From: Symploca sp. SIO3C6
GTDB taxonomy: Bacteria; Cyanobacteriota; Cyanobacteriia; Cyanobacteriales; Coleofasciculaceae
Direction: 5' to 3'
DNA length: 64,000 nucleotides
Assembly (NCBI GenBank): GCA_010692425.1
Contig: JAAHHJ010000010.1
Coordinates: 44,807-108,806, forward strand
In this document: piece by piece, positions 45,613 through 55,000 of the stretch
How the letters are laid out: each line of letters begins with the position of its first letter
How positions within the stretch are numbered: position 1 is the stretch's first letter
Notes under the pieces: generated by a model
Told to the model about the DNA's origin: nothing
Seen by the model: only the letters and a program-made list of their open reading frames with translations
The model's database searches: none
Program-made: the position numbers and the translations under genes

Positions 45613-46761
45613 TTAACTTCCTGTAAGTTTAGTCCAGTAGCGGTCATAAACTTCTTCAAATTCCCCCACAGGTGTAAGGCCTTCACAGTTTTCTAGGGTA
45701 GACTCTGGAGGAAATAGGCTCTGATTATCTTGAATTTCCGGAGGCAGGATCTTGAAGGCCTCTTTATTCGGCGTGGCAAAGCTCAATCGCTGGCAAATTT
45801 GAGCGGCAACATCTGGTTGCAACATAAAATTAATCCAAGCATAAGCTCCATCAGGATTAGGAGCTGTTTTTGGAATGACTAAGGTATCCATCCACAGAGA
45901 AGAACCACTTGCAGGCAAAGCATACTGCAAATCCGAGTTTTCTGGCATCAATTCAGTGGCATCAGCAGAATAACACATTGCTACTAGTAAATCTCCACTC
46001 AAAATCTGAGGTCGCCAAGCATCAGAAGTGAAGGAGGCAATTGCCGGTTTTAAATCTAAGAGTTTTTCATAGGCTTGTTCAATCTGCTGAGGCTCTTGGG
46101 AGTTGTATGAATACCCTAACATTTTCAAGGCTGCCCCCATGACTTCTCGGACATCATTGAGCAAAGTCATGCGTCTGGATAATTGCTGGCGATAATCCCA
46201 AAGATAGCTCCAATCGGCTGGTGCTTGTTTCAATTTTTTCCGATTGTAAATCAAGCCTGTTGTACCCCAGCTTAGTGGTACAGAATACCTATTTCCTGGG
46301 TCATAATCAGGATTTTGGAAGCGGTTAAACAACTGATTCATACCAGTAACACGTTTGGGGTCAAGTTTTGTCAACAGACCCAAATCTGCCATCTTCAGCA
46401 CCATATAATCTGAAGGGTAAATGATGCTGTAACCGCCGCCTCCTTTAGCCTGAATTTGGGCAAGCATAGACTCATTAGAATCAAAAACATCAGCTATTGC
46501 CTTAATTCCTGTTTCTTGGGTAAAGCGCTTGAGTAAATCATCATCTGTGTAGCCAGACCAAGTATAGATGTATAATTCTTCTGCTGCACCTTGATCACTA
46601 GTTGTTGGTCTAACCTTAGCAAGGGTCCAGCCACATCCAGACAGCCCCAAAGTTGATACTGTTGTCGAGGCTGCTAATTGTAGAAACTGACGCCTTGTGG
46701 AGTGTCTTGAAAATTTTTGTAGATTAGTGGGAGGCACAGTTAATCCTCCCAAGCCATGCAA
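45613..46761 (-). CDS. potD: Polyamine-type ABC transporter substrate-binding protein (PotD-like)
   Basis: The 382-residue protein begins with a twin-arginine-like stretch ([12 protein letters not shown]) leading to a lipobox LSGCG, so it is probably a Tat-exported lipoprotein. The mature domain is a periplasmic-binding fold of the PotD/PotF type: [55 protein letters not shown], and [23 protein letters not shown]. It captures polyamine or a similar ligand for PotBC. Its start overlaps potA by 22 bp. Confidence 0.93.
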   Translation of the reverse strand: MHGLGGLTVPPTNLQKFSRHSTRRQFLQLAASTTVSTLGLSGCGWTLAKVRPTTSDQGAAEELYIYTWSGYTDDDLLKRFTQETGIKAIADVFDSNESMLAQIQAKGGGGYSIIYPSDYMVLKMADLGLLTKLDPKRVTGMNQLFNRFQNPDYDPGNRYSVPLSWGTTGLIYNRKKLKQAPADWSYLWDYRQQLSRRMTLLNDVREVMGAALKMLGYSYNSQEPQQIEQAYEKLLDLKPAIASFTSDAWRPQILSGDLLVAMCYSADATELMPENSDLQYALPASGSSLWMDTLVIPKTAPNPDGAYAWINFMLQPDVAAQICQRLSFATPNKEAFKILPPEIQDNQSLFPPESTLENCEGLTPVGEFEEVYDRYWTKLTGS

Positions 46762-47870
46762 TCTGTAGCAGCAAAGCGAGCATAAACAGGTGTTTCAGGA
46801 GCTGGCAATCTGTTAGTAGTATTGGGCAGTTTAACTCTGAGATGATCACCACTCAACAATTCCACCACATACTGAACATTAGCACCCAAATACATGATGT
46901 GCTTGAGACGGCCTTCAAAGCAATTAACTTTTGAGGTGGGAGGAGAAAGGCTCAGGCGAATTTTTTCTGGGCGGATACTGATGAGAATATCTCCAGAATT
47001 ACTACTAGTTTCCAGGGGGAATTTAGGCTGTACAGCTATCTTCAGACCAGTTGTTGTCTGCAAGTGAAATGTAGAGGAGTTACCTGCTTCCATGCGCCCT
47101 TTAAGTACATTGGTTTCGCCAATAAAATCTGCTACAAAAGGTGTTCGGGGATATTCATAGATTTCCTTTGGGGTGCCAACTTGTTCAATTTTACCGCTGC
47201 GCATTACTGCAATACGGTCAGAAAGGCTTAAAGCTTCTTCTTGATCATGGGTAACCATGATAAAAGTCACTCCCAATTCTTGATGCAGATTCGATAGCTC
47301 TAGCTGCATTTCCTTGCGCAGTTTAAAATCGAGAGCCCCTAGGGGTTCATCTAACAACAGTACTGCGGGAAAATTAACCAATGCTCTTGCTAAAGCAACC
47401 CGTTGCTGTTGTCCCCCAGAAAGTTGGGCAGGAAAACGGTTAGCATAAGCCTCCATTTTTACTTGTTTGAGTGCTTGTTTCACCCGTTCTTCAACTTCAG
47501 ATGCTGGTTTCTTTTTGAGTCGTAAACCAAACGCAATATTTTCAGCAACACTCAAATGATTGAAGAGGGCATAGCTTTGAAATACAGTATTTACTGGTCG
47601 TCGGTGGGGGGGAATGCGATTCATTGATTCCCCCCTAATCAGTACTTCTCCAGCTGAGGGCATTTCAAAACCTGCTACTAAACGCAGGGTTGTGGTCTTG
47701 CCACAGCCAGATGGACCGAGTATACTAAAGAACTCTCCTCGGCGAATGTTGAGGTCAACACCACGGACTGCTGTCTCGCCATTGAAAACTTTGAAAACCT
47801 TACGGAGTTCAACATCAAGTTCAGCAGTAGTATTAGTCTTGCCTTGGTTAATCAGGGAAGTTTGAGACAT
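46740..47870 (-). CDS. potA: Polyamine-type ABC transporter ATP-binding protein (PotA-like)
   Basis: The 376-residue ATPase has Walker [10 protein letters not shown] near 52-60, Q-loop region TVFQSYALF, signature [15 protein letters not shown], Walker [13 protein letters not shown] and switch His in MVTHDQ. A C-terminal TOBE-type regulatory domain runs from about 245 to the end. It energises import through PotB/PotC. As first gene of the operon it is preceded by a 207-bp divergent intergenic region shared with the DUF2301 gene; no clear operator was recognised there. Confidence 0.95.
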   Translation of the reverse strand: MSQTSLINQGKTNTTAELDVELRKVFKVFNGETAVRGVDLNIRRGEFFSILGPSGCGKTTTLRLVAGFEMPSAGEVLIRGESMNRIPPHRRPVNTVFQSYALFNHLSVAENIAFGLRLKKKPASEVEERVKQALKQVKMEAYANRFPAQLSGGQQQRVALARALVNFPAVLLLDEPLGALDFKLRKEMQLELSNLHQELGVTFIMVTHDQEEALSLSDRIAVMRSGKIEQVGTPKEIYEYPRTPFVADFIGETNVLKGRMEAGNSSTFHLQTTTGLKIAVQPKFPLETSSNSGDILISIRPEKIRLSLSPPTSKVNCFEGRLKHIMYLGANVQYVVELLSGDHLRVKLPNTTNRLPAPETPVYARFAATDCMAWED

Positions 47871-48077
47871 AGTCTTGTATCAAGGGTAGGTGCAACTGTT
47901 ATTTGCCCCCAATGCGGAGTGTTGTCTGTCTAAGTCCATCCTGCGTTTATTGTATTGGATCATTCGAGGAAACCTTTTGGAGTTCAAGGAACGGATCAAC
48001 TGCAAATAGCTAATATATACTCAGTAGCGAAGCCTAGCAATTGTCTATAAGAATTTAGCTCTCAACCAAGGCAAACT

Positions 48078-48728
48078 ATGATTACCTCACCGCAAAACCT
48101 AGAGCCAAAGGTCTATCAAGGTCAGTTTGGTCAATTTACCATCACTAATAGTGACCGCAGTGGCGTTATTGTTTATCGTACTAGTTTATTATTAGCGGCA
48201 TTGAGCTTTGCCCTCGCTAGTTGGTTGGTTTTATCCCAGGGCAGTACTCCTACCGTGCTCAAGGCACTGACTCCCCTCTATGCTGCCTTTTGCCTGGCAC
48301 TAGGCATTAGCTTGGTTACTATTCATATTTATATGGCATCCCTGCACCGAGTATTGCAAGTTTTTTGGGGTATCGGTGCGTCCGCTGCCATTATACTGGC
48401 AGTATACAGCAGTGAACCCCTTGCTCTCTACATTTACAACCAACCGCTCTCTGTGTTGGGCATCGGCTTTACCTTTGCAGCCTTGACAGGGATTTATTTC
48501 AAGGAGGCTTTTTGTTTCAACCGCTTGGAAACTAAGTTTCTCTCCCCCCTAGTGCCGTTGCTACTGCTGGGGCATCTTGCTAGTATTTTGCCAATTTATT
48601 GGGAGCAACTGCTGCTGGGCATTTGGGCAGTTCTATTTATGGTGTTTGCTATACGTAAGCTAGTGCAGCCGATTCCCGATGATATTGGTGATAAGTCGGT
48701 TTTTGACCATCTCCAAGGCAAAGGTTAA
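48078..48728 (+). CDS. DUF2301 integral membrane protein
   Basis: The 216-residue protein belongs to the cyanobacterial/plastid DUF2301 family. It starts with a polar segment carrying YQGQFGQFTI and DRSGVIVYR, followed by five or six hydrophobic segments spanning about 30-195 and the conserved EAFCFNRLE in a loop. The C-terminus is polar (DKSVFDHL). No function is known. It is probably a plasma- or thylakoid-membrane protein. Divergent from the pot operon. Confidence 0.87.
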   Translation: MITSPQNLEPKVYQGQFGQFTITNSDRSGVIVYRTSLLLAALSFALASWLVLSQGSTPTVLKALTPLYAAFCLALGISLVTIHIYMASLHRVLQVFWGIGASAAIILAVYSSEPLALYIYNQPLSVLGIGFTFAALTGIYFKEAFCFNRLETKFLSPLVPLLLLGHLASILPIYWEQLLLGIWAVLFMVFAIRKLVQPIPDDIGDKSVFDHLQGKG

Positions 48729-48757
48729 TCAACAGAAATTTTGTGTAGGATTGGGGA

Positions 48758-48800
48758 TTAACACTCCCCCTCCTAGAAGTAGGGGGCTTTGCTTAAATTT
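48758..48800 (-). mobile_element. IS605-type terminal hairpin (solo end)
   Basis: CCCCCT-N9-AGGGGG (48766-48786) is preceded by TTAACACTC, so the minus strand reads GGGGGAGTGTTAA, like the ends at 36348 and 54153. On the other side GGGGGCTTTGCTTAAATTTTGG parallels the GCTTTGCTCGAAACTTGG next to the hairpin at 54749-54775. No transposase is nearby. Confidence 0.5.
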
Positions 48801-48933
48801 TGGTAATCAGCCTCTAGCTGGTGCTACATAGAGCAATCGCTTCATGGCTTTCATCGTGACTAATCTTTTACCAAAAGAGTGGAGCGTCTTTTGAGCGCTA
48901 GCCTTTGGTAATCTGCCAGGATCTAGAGAGCTG

Positions 48934-49076
48934 ATACCAAATCCGGTTAACAGAATATCACTATCTGGTGAAAAAGTAGTCACCGAGTCTCCGAGCCTCC
49001 GAGTCAGGAGGGGAAAGGATTTCAGTATTTGGTCATACTTTTCATGAAACGATACTTTATAAACTGAATTTGGTAT
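48934..49076. repeat. 143-bp MITE with ATACCAAAT terminal repeats
   Basis: The left end ATACCAAATCCGGTTAA and the right end (reverse complement) ATACCAAATTCAGTTTA are a 17-bp inverted pair with about four differences. The interior has no coding sequence. It is in the 394-bp gap between DUF2301 and the 3' end of the DUF3857 gene. Confidence 0.75.
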
Positions 49077-49122
49077 AATTATTACTCAAGCAACTTTTAG
49101 CTAGGAGTACACTTGTTAGGGG

Positions 49123-51129
49123 TTAGTGCCGATTTCTAGAAACCTGCAATGTTTTTTGTAAATGCCCTCTGACAAGTTTCTGTAATACCATCACACTGCG
49201 AGCATCATTGACAGGTTTATACATCAACTCTTTAAAAGCAGGATATTCTTGAGGGCTGTAGATATTTTTGTTGATGATTAGGTGGCGTTTGACCACAATA
49301 TAAACGCCATCTGTCTTATAGCTGCTTGTGTATTCTCCGGCATCGTTTGAGAAATCTATGTTCCCAGGAATATGACTTACCTTGTAATCCTGTGGTAGCT
49401 TGATTTTATATTGCCAATTCATCTCCATAGCGCCCACAAATACGGGATACAAGCGTTTGCCGGATGTAATGTATTTACGCAATTGACGCAGATGGATAAA
49501 GTCGATACCGAGGGGTGTACTAAAGTAAGTTTGTTTGCCCATATTGATCGCAAGCGGACTAGTCCACTTACCTTGAAGGGTCATGGGTTGATCGAGATTA
49601 TTCACATCACTAACAACCAGATTACCATAACCCCCTTCCGGAGTTTGGGCTAGCCAATTATCTGCAATCTGATCTGGGGTGGTGAAACCAGAAAAAATTT
49701 GTCTAATAGTTGCGTTAATTGTACCAATGAATGTCAGTTCACTTTCACCTTCAACTGTACCGTCGCCAAGAAGGGTTACTGTACTGGAAAGGGAATAATG
49801 GTTCTGATTAGGAATAGTGTTCGGGATGTGAGCAGTGCGACTTTCCTCAGCGGCAATCACCACCAATTGTTCTTCTAAATCCTGATCCAACATACCAAAG
49901 GAGGCATATTCAGAAGTCGGGTTGGCAAAAATATTGTACTCAGGTAAATAAATTATGGCATGGTTAAACTGAGCTGGTGTCCACAGTGGCAACTTCCGTG
50001 TCATTCCTCCCCAATGAACTAATACTGGATAAGAATCCATTCCTTTTGCTTTCAACAAAGCCCGCATCAAAACTACATAATCTTTGCAATCCCCATAGCC
50101 ATTATTCAAGATTTCTGTAGATGTGTGGGGTACATAACCAGCATTTTGGTTCAGGTAAACGGCGACATAATTAATATTTTGGGCAATCCAGTTATATATG
50201 GTTCGCGCTGCCTCACGCCCTTGCTTATTGCCAGTAATTTTATTGGCTAGTTCTTTGATTTCTGAGGTTACTTCCACCTTGCTATGCTCTTGTTGCCAGT
50301 AGAGTTTACCAACTTCCTCCCAGCTCGATAGGCTCGAAGCGACAAAAACTGGACTGACATCGATGAGAGACACCATTGCTGCCTCAGGTTTACGGGCTGG
50401 CTGGTTTTCAATAACTGCGGTGATTATTCGCTGCCTGTTTCTGGTTTGAGCGGTAACTGCATAATCACCCCGATGTTTCCAGTTAAGCTCAAGTGAGTCC
50501 GGTATAATGATCTTCACTGTTCTCTTAACAGTTTGGGCATAAAACGAAGGGCTATCGACAATATTGAAGCCGAGTAGAGGCGGCGTTTTCTGGATGAGTT
50601 TCCATTTGACAAAAATTTCGCTGCCAATCTGTAGTTGTGGAAATACTACTGTGGTTGTCAAACTACTGCTGAATCCTGGCGCATTCTGTGACTCTGGCGT
50701 CGGACGGGTGAAAATATTGTCTTTGCTAACTTCGATTTTCTTGCCATCGGGCTGGATAACGTAAGCCTCGATCAATTCCAGGGACTGGGATTCAGGATAA
50801 TAGGTTTTGGCTACACGTTGTCCTTGATTGACGCCGAGGGGAGTTAACAAAGTAAACCTTTGCGTCATCATTTCTGAGTAAGTGTAATCGGAGTTGAGTG
50901 TATAGCTGCTCTCGTAGTTATCAACCCTAATATTTTCAATAACTGATTGAGTTTTTGCTGTATTTGGAGATTCTTCGGAACTAGCAAGTGCAGTTTGAAC
51001 AGATACAGTGTTAATAACTGGTTGGGTCTTTAGAGTTGTAGTAAGATAGTGATTGGTCTGTGCAATACTGGGTAGTGCTATACAAACCCATAGAGATGCG
51101 ATTAATAGTTGAAGTGGTTGCTTTTTCAT
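49123..51129 (-). CDS. DUF3857/transglutaminase-like exported protein
   Basis: The 668-residue protein has a signal peptide (about 1-23, ending SIAQ). A DUF3857 beta domain covers about 60-255 (TQRFTLLTPLGVNQGQRVAK, EAYVIQPDGKKIEV). A transglutaminase-like core (about 295-420) has GYGDCKDYVVLMRALL with the candidate nucleophile Cys and FNHAIIYLPE with His. Where family members usually show DPT for the third catalytic residue, this one reads ANPTSEY, so Asp is replaced by Asn. A beta-rich C-terminus follows. It probably acts in the periplasm, either as a weak peptidase/transglutaminase or a binding domain. The neighbouring gene encodes the double-glycine peptide. Confidence 0.88.
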   Translation of the reverse strand: MKKQPLQLLIASLWVCIALPSIAQTNHYLTTTLKTQPVINTVSVQTALASSEESPNTAKTQSVIENIRVDNYESSYTLNSDYTYSEMMTQRFTLLTPLGVNQGQRVAKTYYPESQSLELIEAYVIQPDGKKIEVSKDNIFTRPTPESQNAPGFSSSLTTTVVFPQLQIGSEIFVKWKLIQKTPPLLGFNIVDSPSFYAQTVKRTVKIIIPDSLELNWKHRGDYAVTAQTRNRQRIITAVIENQPARKPEAAMVSLIDVSPVFVASSLSSWEEVGKLYWQQEHSKVEVTSEIKELANKITGNKQGREAARTIYNWIAQNINYVAVYLNQNAGYVPHTSTEILNNGYGDCKDYVVLMRALLKAKGMDSYPVLVHWGGMTRKLPLWTPAQFNHAIIYLPEYNIFANPTSEYASFGMLDQDLEEQLVVIAAEESRTAHIPNTIPNQNHYSLSSTVTLLGDGTVEGESELTFIGTINATIRQIFSGFTTPDQIADNWLAQTPEGGYGNLVVSDVNNLDQPMTLQGKWTSPLAINMGKQTYFSTPLGIDFIHLRQLRKYITSGKRLYPVFVGAMEMNWQYKIKLPQDYKVSHIPGNIDFSNDAGEYTSSYKTDGVYIVVKRHLIINKNIYSPQEYPAFKELMYKPVNDARSVMVLQKLVRGHLQKTLQVSRNRH

Positions 51130-51444
51130 CGCCCTGACTACTATTTCAGATTCAGAGTGCTGTAGAAAATTTGGTATTTAATACTTATAAGTAGTCCCCC
51201 TTGTTCAGAGATATAATTTCCCTAATTAAGGGGGGATTCCTCTAGTGTGAACTGCTCACACTTGTTGTAATCAATTGACCAGAAACCGGACAATGCGTCA
51301 GTTTTGACACATTAGACTCAGGTACTCAAGAATGAGCTAGTGTCTTTAGTTTTTCGCGACGGATGTTAGCGTGGATCTGGAATTCTATGGAAACCAGGAG
51401 AGTGCTAGTGTAAGAGATCCCAGTTTTTCAAAAAAGATGCTCAA
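51130..51444. other. Intergenic region with AGTGTGA palindrome
   Basis: No gene is seen. AGTGTGA-N5-TCACACT at 51244-51262 is a perfect 7-5-7 inverted repeat. It resembles a cyclic-AMP receptor protein site but has one base too few in the spacer. It lies upstream of the DUF3857 gene and past the end of the double-glycine peptide gene, so it could be an operator or a small stem. Confidence 0.4.
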
Positions 51445-51831
51445 TCATAACAGCTTAGCGAAATCTGGGAAACTAGTGATAAGCTTCTCTCTAAGATTAA
51501 TTTGACGGAGAGATATATCAGGGAAAGAGATGTCAGGGGGCTCATTGAGGGGCGTCTGAACACAGGTTCCATTTTCGCATTTAATGGATACACCAAAAGG
51601 ACCTGTAGAGAGCGGGACGCAGCTATTATCATTGCATAACTGCCCGCTATCAGTACTCACTGAGACGGAACCATTAGTACTTACTGATAGGCTAACATGA
51701 GAACTCAGTCCTCCCATGATTAGTTCACTCTCTTCATTGGTAAGCAACTGGCACAAGTTAGAGTCATCTTTCAAAGAGTTTTCCCAGTTGAGGTTAGGGT
51801 TTGCAAAGGGTAGGTATCTGTGGGCATTCAT
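51445..51831 (-). CDS. Double-glycine-leader peptide candidate (RiPP or bacteriocin precursor-like)
   Basis: The protein is 128 residues from the ATG at 51831, favoured because GGAG lies 9 nt upstream; the in-frame ATG at 51846 lacks such a site. Residues about 24-40 read LCQLLTNEESELIMGG, the typical form of a leader cleaved after Gly-Gly by a C39-peptidase transporter (LTxEExExIxGG). The part after GG is Ser/Thr/Val-rich with alternating SLSVSTNGSVSVSTDSG, then four Cys in two close pairs (CNDNSC, CENGTC), and a Pro- and Asp-rich tail. No modifying enzyme or transporter gene is next to it. It may be a RiPP precursor, a bacteriocin or another exported peptide. Confidence 0.7.
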   Translation of the reverse strand: MNAHRYLPFANPNLNWENSLKDDSNLCQLLTNEESELIMGGLSSHVSLSVSTNGSVSVSTDSGQLCNDNSCVPLSTGPFGVSIKCENGTCVQTPLNEPPDISFPDISLRQINLREKLITSFPDFAKLL

Positions 51832-52227
51832 TTTATAATTCTCCATTTTTATCTATTTAGCTTCTTGCAAAAGCTAATCTTTGCAATGTAACTACACCTG
51901 AGTTTGACGCCAGCTAAAAGCTTGATTTTGTAGTAGCCTGAGAACCTTATTTCTTATTCCGTTGGACAGTCTCAAATAGCTCCTTATTTCGAACTCAGGT
52001 TGTTACCATTTTTCTTACGTCGAATTCAGATATTTATGCAAGAGCTCTATGAATTACTTGGGGAGATTAATCGTAGTTTGTCCTACAATCCCCTACCTCA
52101 ACTCTCGTAGGTAGGGGTGATTGAAGATAGTGATCGGTATTTCCACGTTGTTAATTGTTCATTGGGAGAGTATTCCACAGCTGCTGAATATCAAGCCCAT
52201 GAACCATGAGCCATGAACTATGAACAA
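51832..52227. other. Intergenic region with 9-bp hairpin
   Basis: This stretch lies upstream of the double-glycine peptide and beyond the 3' end of lipA. A perfect stem CCCCTACCT (52090-52098) / AGGTAGGGG (52109-52117) with a 10-nt loop is present, without a T-run on either side. Short tandem bits of GAACCATGAGCCATGAAC occur near 52200. No gene is seen. Confidence 0.5.
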
Positions 52228-53124
52228 TTACTGCACCTTTCGTGGATAAAGTTTCATCAATTCTTGAACTTGCTCAGCGTGATAAGAACTTCGTGTCAGG
52301 GGAGAAGAGACTACTTGCAAAAAACCCAAGGATTCACCTAGCTCTCTCCAAGCATCAAATTGAGCAGGTGAGACAAAATTATTAACCTTTAAGTGCTTTG
52401 GAGTCGGTTGGAGATATTGCCCAATGGTAAGAATATCACAGTCTACACCTCGCAAATCCCGCATGACTTGCTGAATTTCAGTCTCCGTTTCTCCTAATCC
52501 CACCATTAATCCAGATTTAGTGTATACCCAGGGAGTTAATTCACGTGTACGTTTAAGCAATTGGAGGGTACGCTGATAGTTTCCTTGAGGTCGCACACTC
52601 CGATACAATCGAGGTATAGTTTCAGTGTTGTGGTTAAGTACCTCTGGTTGGGCTGCCAAAATGATTGCTAGAGCTTCCCAATTGCCGCACAAGTCTGGGA
52701 TAAGTACCTCAATTGTTGTCTGAGGTGAGAAAAGGCGAATTTCTTCTATACAGCGCACAAATTGAGAAGCACCACCATCAGGTAAATCATCACGGTTGAC
52801 TGAGGTAATGACTACATGCTTTAAGCCCATACGCTTTACTGCTTTTGCCAAGCGCGTTGGTTCTGTAGGATCAAGAGCCTGTGGTTTTTTTTCAAAGTCA
52901 ATATCGCAATAGGGACAGGCACGGGTGCAAGCTGGCCCCATAATTAGAAAAGTTGCGGTTCCAGCATGAAAGCATTCCCCAATATTGGGGCAAGAGGCTT
53001 CCTCACAGACAGTATTGAGTGCCAAATCTCGTAGGATTTCTTTAACGTTGCCTACACGCTCCCACTGAGGCGCTTTGACTCGCAACCATTCTGGCTTAAC
53101 TACCACGGTTTGGGCTGGCTCCAT
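52228..53124 (-). CDS. lipA: Lipoyl synthase
   Basis: The 298-residue radical SAM enzyme inserts two sulfur atoms into octanoyl groups of lipoyl domains. Auxiliary cluster cysteines are in [12 protein letters not shown] and the radical SAM cluster in CTRACPYC. The C-terminal RSSYHAE, with the serine that ligates the auxiliary cluster, is present. Length and layout match the family. Cyanobacteria often have two lipA genes; this is one complete copy. The start ATG at 53124 gives a sensible N-terminus ([16 protein letters not shown]). It stands between an intergenic gap and the co-oriented DUF3727 gene 155 bp upstream. Confidence 0.96.
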   Translation of the reverse strand: MEPAQTVVVKPEWLRVKAPQWERVGNVKEILRDLALNTVCEEASCPNIGECFHAGTATFLIMGPACTRACPYCDIDFEKKPQALDPTEPTRLAKAVKRMGLKHVVITSVNRDDLPDGGASQFVRCIEEIRLFSPQTTIEVLIPDLCGNWEALAIILAAQPEVLNHNTETIPRLYRSVRPQGNYQRTLQLLKRTRELTPWVYTKSGLMVGLGETETEIQQVMRDLRGVDCDILTIGQYLQPTPKHLKVNNFVSPAQFDAWRELGESLGFLQVVSSPLTRSSYHAEQVQELMKLYPRKVQ

Positions 53125-53279
53125 TTGATGTTATACAGTTTTGATCCTAGCAATTAGGATGGAGAGAGTGAGGGAGGGGGAGATGGGGACTTTGAAGAGC
53201 TCTTAACAGATAAGGGAAAATCTCTCTCCACCTCTAGGAGCTTCTAGGAATCTCCGGCGCACACAAAAATATTTTCCAG

Positions 53280-53858
53280 CTAGTCTAGTTCTTCAAATAG
53301 TAGATCCTCTAATAAAGGTCGCAATTTTTGAAATTCTTCGGGAGAAAGCAACTCAATTTGCCCCTGTTTGTTCCTTTGGGCAAAAAATAGCAGTGGATCT
53401 AAGGGAGTATAAATACCATACTCCTGTTGCTCATGATAGAAGCTAGCAAGTAGCTGAAACTCTTCTGAGTCTGCTTCGCTATCTTCAATTTCAACAGTGA
53501 GAATTTCTTCCTCGTCAAGCTCTGGTAGTTGCCCAGCAACGGTGAGAGTAAAAGCACTGCGATTGAGGGTAAGATCCTGTTCTGCTAAAACGGCTTTAGC
53601 ATCAGAGAAAATCTCATCAATCTCAGTCTCGTCTTCGATGAGAGTGGCTTGTGCCAATTCCTCGTCATCACCATCATCGTCCCAGGCGACAATGGCTATT
53701 GGTGAGTCTACAGGTAGAAGCAAGAGATATTGAGAGCCATCAACTTCTAAGTCTTTTTCAAGATAACAATTTATTGAGCGCCCAAACTCATCTGTCAGCG
53801 TAGTAATGCTAACGTCATCGGCTTGCCAAGGTTCTTGAGGAAATTGAGATGAGGACAT
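53280..53858 (-). CDS. DUF3727 acidic protein
   Basis: The 192-residue cyanobacterial protein is very acidic. The N-terminal part (ITTLTDEFGRSINCYLEKDLEVDGSQYLLLLPVDSPI) resembles a DUF1292-like domain. The C-terminal part has FQLLASFYHEQQEYGIYTPLDPLLFFA and PEEFQKLRPLLEDLLFEEL, typical of DUF3727. No signal or membrane segment is seen. Its function is unknown; plastid homologues exist. Co-oriented with lipA. Confidence 0.87.
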   Translation of the reverse strand: MSSSQFPQEPWQADDVSITTLTDEFGRSINCYLEKDLEVDGSQYLLLLPVDSPIAIVAWDDDGDDEELAQATLIEDETEIDEIFSDAKAVLAEQDLTLNRSAFTLTVAGQLPELDEEEILTVEIEDSEADSEEFQLLASFYHEQQEYGIYTPLDPLLFFAQRNKQGQIELLSPEEFQKLRPLLEDLLFEELD

Positions 53859-53899
53859 GCACTGCTGCTACTATCAATACTCAACTTGAAGTGGAGGGA

Positions 53900-54124
53900 T
53901 AATCCAGTGACATACTACTCCCGACGCTAATCCGAGCGGGTTAGCGCGGGCTTCTTACCAACACCAGCTAATGCTTCGGTTACTCGGTAAGCTTTATTGA
54001 CGAGACACCGATTCCCCACCGCCGTAGGAACAATACATAAATAATTTGTTCTACCTATGTACTGTTGGAATTTTACCCACCCACAGATTGTTCGATTTTG
54101 AACACTTATTGGATGGAACCCCAT
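53900..54124 (-). mobile_element. IS605-type right-end fragment
   Basis: The minus strand reads GCGCTAACCCGCTCGGATTAGCGTCGGGAG and then ATGTCAC near 53906-53965, almost the same as the end upstream of psbI. The preceding stems include the long imperfect palindrome around 53952-54000. A 65-codon frame (53927-54124) ending KKPALTRSD is a translation of this structured end, not a gene. The transposase itself is absent. Confidence 0.55.
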
Positions 54125-54152
54125 ACTCCAAGTTGTTTAGGTTCAGTTATCA

Positions 54153-54790
54153 TTGACACTCCCCGCCCTGAAGGAGCGGTGATTCTTGGCTCTGCGACAT
54201 ACCTTAAAACTATCTATCCTTGCGGCAATACTTAAACCGAATCCCCGTACAGAAACGCACCAAGAATTAAGCCTAATTTAGATAGTCCCAGTGGGTTTAT
54301 CTCCCCAAGCGTTAGGAATTTGTTGGGAGTTGCCACATCAAAGTGTTCCTCCCTACTTCCCAGTTTCCACATGCCCTGCGGTACTGTATGTATTGACTCT
54401 TTACTTTACTGGTGGCGCTAATTGATAGTTAGCTGGGTATAAGAAGTGGATCTTCCCTTCCCACTTAGCATTACTACTTTCTGATCACTAAGAGTACGGT
54501 ATCCGTATATTTATCTCTAGTCAGCGGTTTTTCAGCCTGTGCCAGTTACTAACAATATCATGAGAGTACCTAAATTTCAAGCTTGTACTCACGGATACGC
54601 GCGCAAGCAAGGCGCTGAGGTGCGAACCATCCGGAGGTGAGACCCACTTGTCGGTTTCCGGCAAGTGGAAAGCTCGCCTCGAAGGTTCCCGGCAGGTGGA
54701 AAGCTCGCCTCATAGGTTTCCTCCGGTAGGTCAAGCGCACCTCGCTACATCCCCTACCTGGAAGGAAGGGGCTTTGCTCGAAACTTGGGT
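54153..54790 (-). mobile_element. IS200/IS605-derived element lacking transposase
   Basis: The minus strand ends with stem CCGCTCC/GGGCGG and GGGGAGTGTCAA at 54153-54165, the right-end signature of cyanobacterial IS605/IS1341 elements. The opposite end is the hairpin CCCCT-ACCTGGAAGGA-AGGGG at 54751-54770 with GCTTTGCTCGAAACTTGG. The 640-bp interior has traces of a tnpB-like 3' end (NAWGDKPTGT near 54305-54330) but no intact frame. It contains the GC-rich stem block at 54630-54711. It ends about 210 bp before the TpsA-CHAT gene start. Confidence 0.6.
54636..54711. repeat. GC-rich hairpin and 30-bp tandem repeat
   Basis: GAGGTGAG plus CCACTTG (54636-54650) pairs with CAAGTGG and CTCGCCTC (54662-54680), forming a two-part stem. 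The unit CCGGCA(A/G)GTGGAAAGCTCGC is then repeated 30 bp on (54659-54680 and 54689-54711), so the descending arm occurs twice. GC content is far above the surroundings. Confidence 0.75.
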
Positions 54791-55000
54791 CAGGAATTCA
54801 TAACATAAAAACCGAAAAAAAATTAAAGATTAAATTAAACTTTGTCTATGGCTATAGATCACAAACTGCGCTATTAAAAAATACTTTCAAGGTGAGAACC
54901 TCTGTGTTTGATGCGGGGGATAAAACTGACTTTTTCAACCTTTGTAGAGAGGGAAAAGAGCAATGGTTGCAAGTGTAGCATTCACAATCAAAAACTTGAG

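Noticed and set aside
51244-51262. Cyclic-AMP receptor protein (TGTGA-N6-TCACA) site
   Set aside because: The arms match, but the spacer is five bases, not six. It is kept only as a palindrome.
53927-54124. A 65-codon minus-strand gene
   Set aside because: It is a translation of an IS605-type structured right end like that upstream of psbI, without function of its own.
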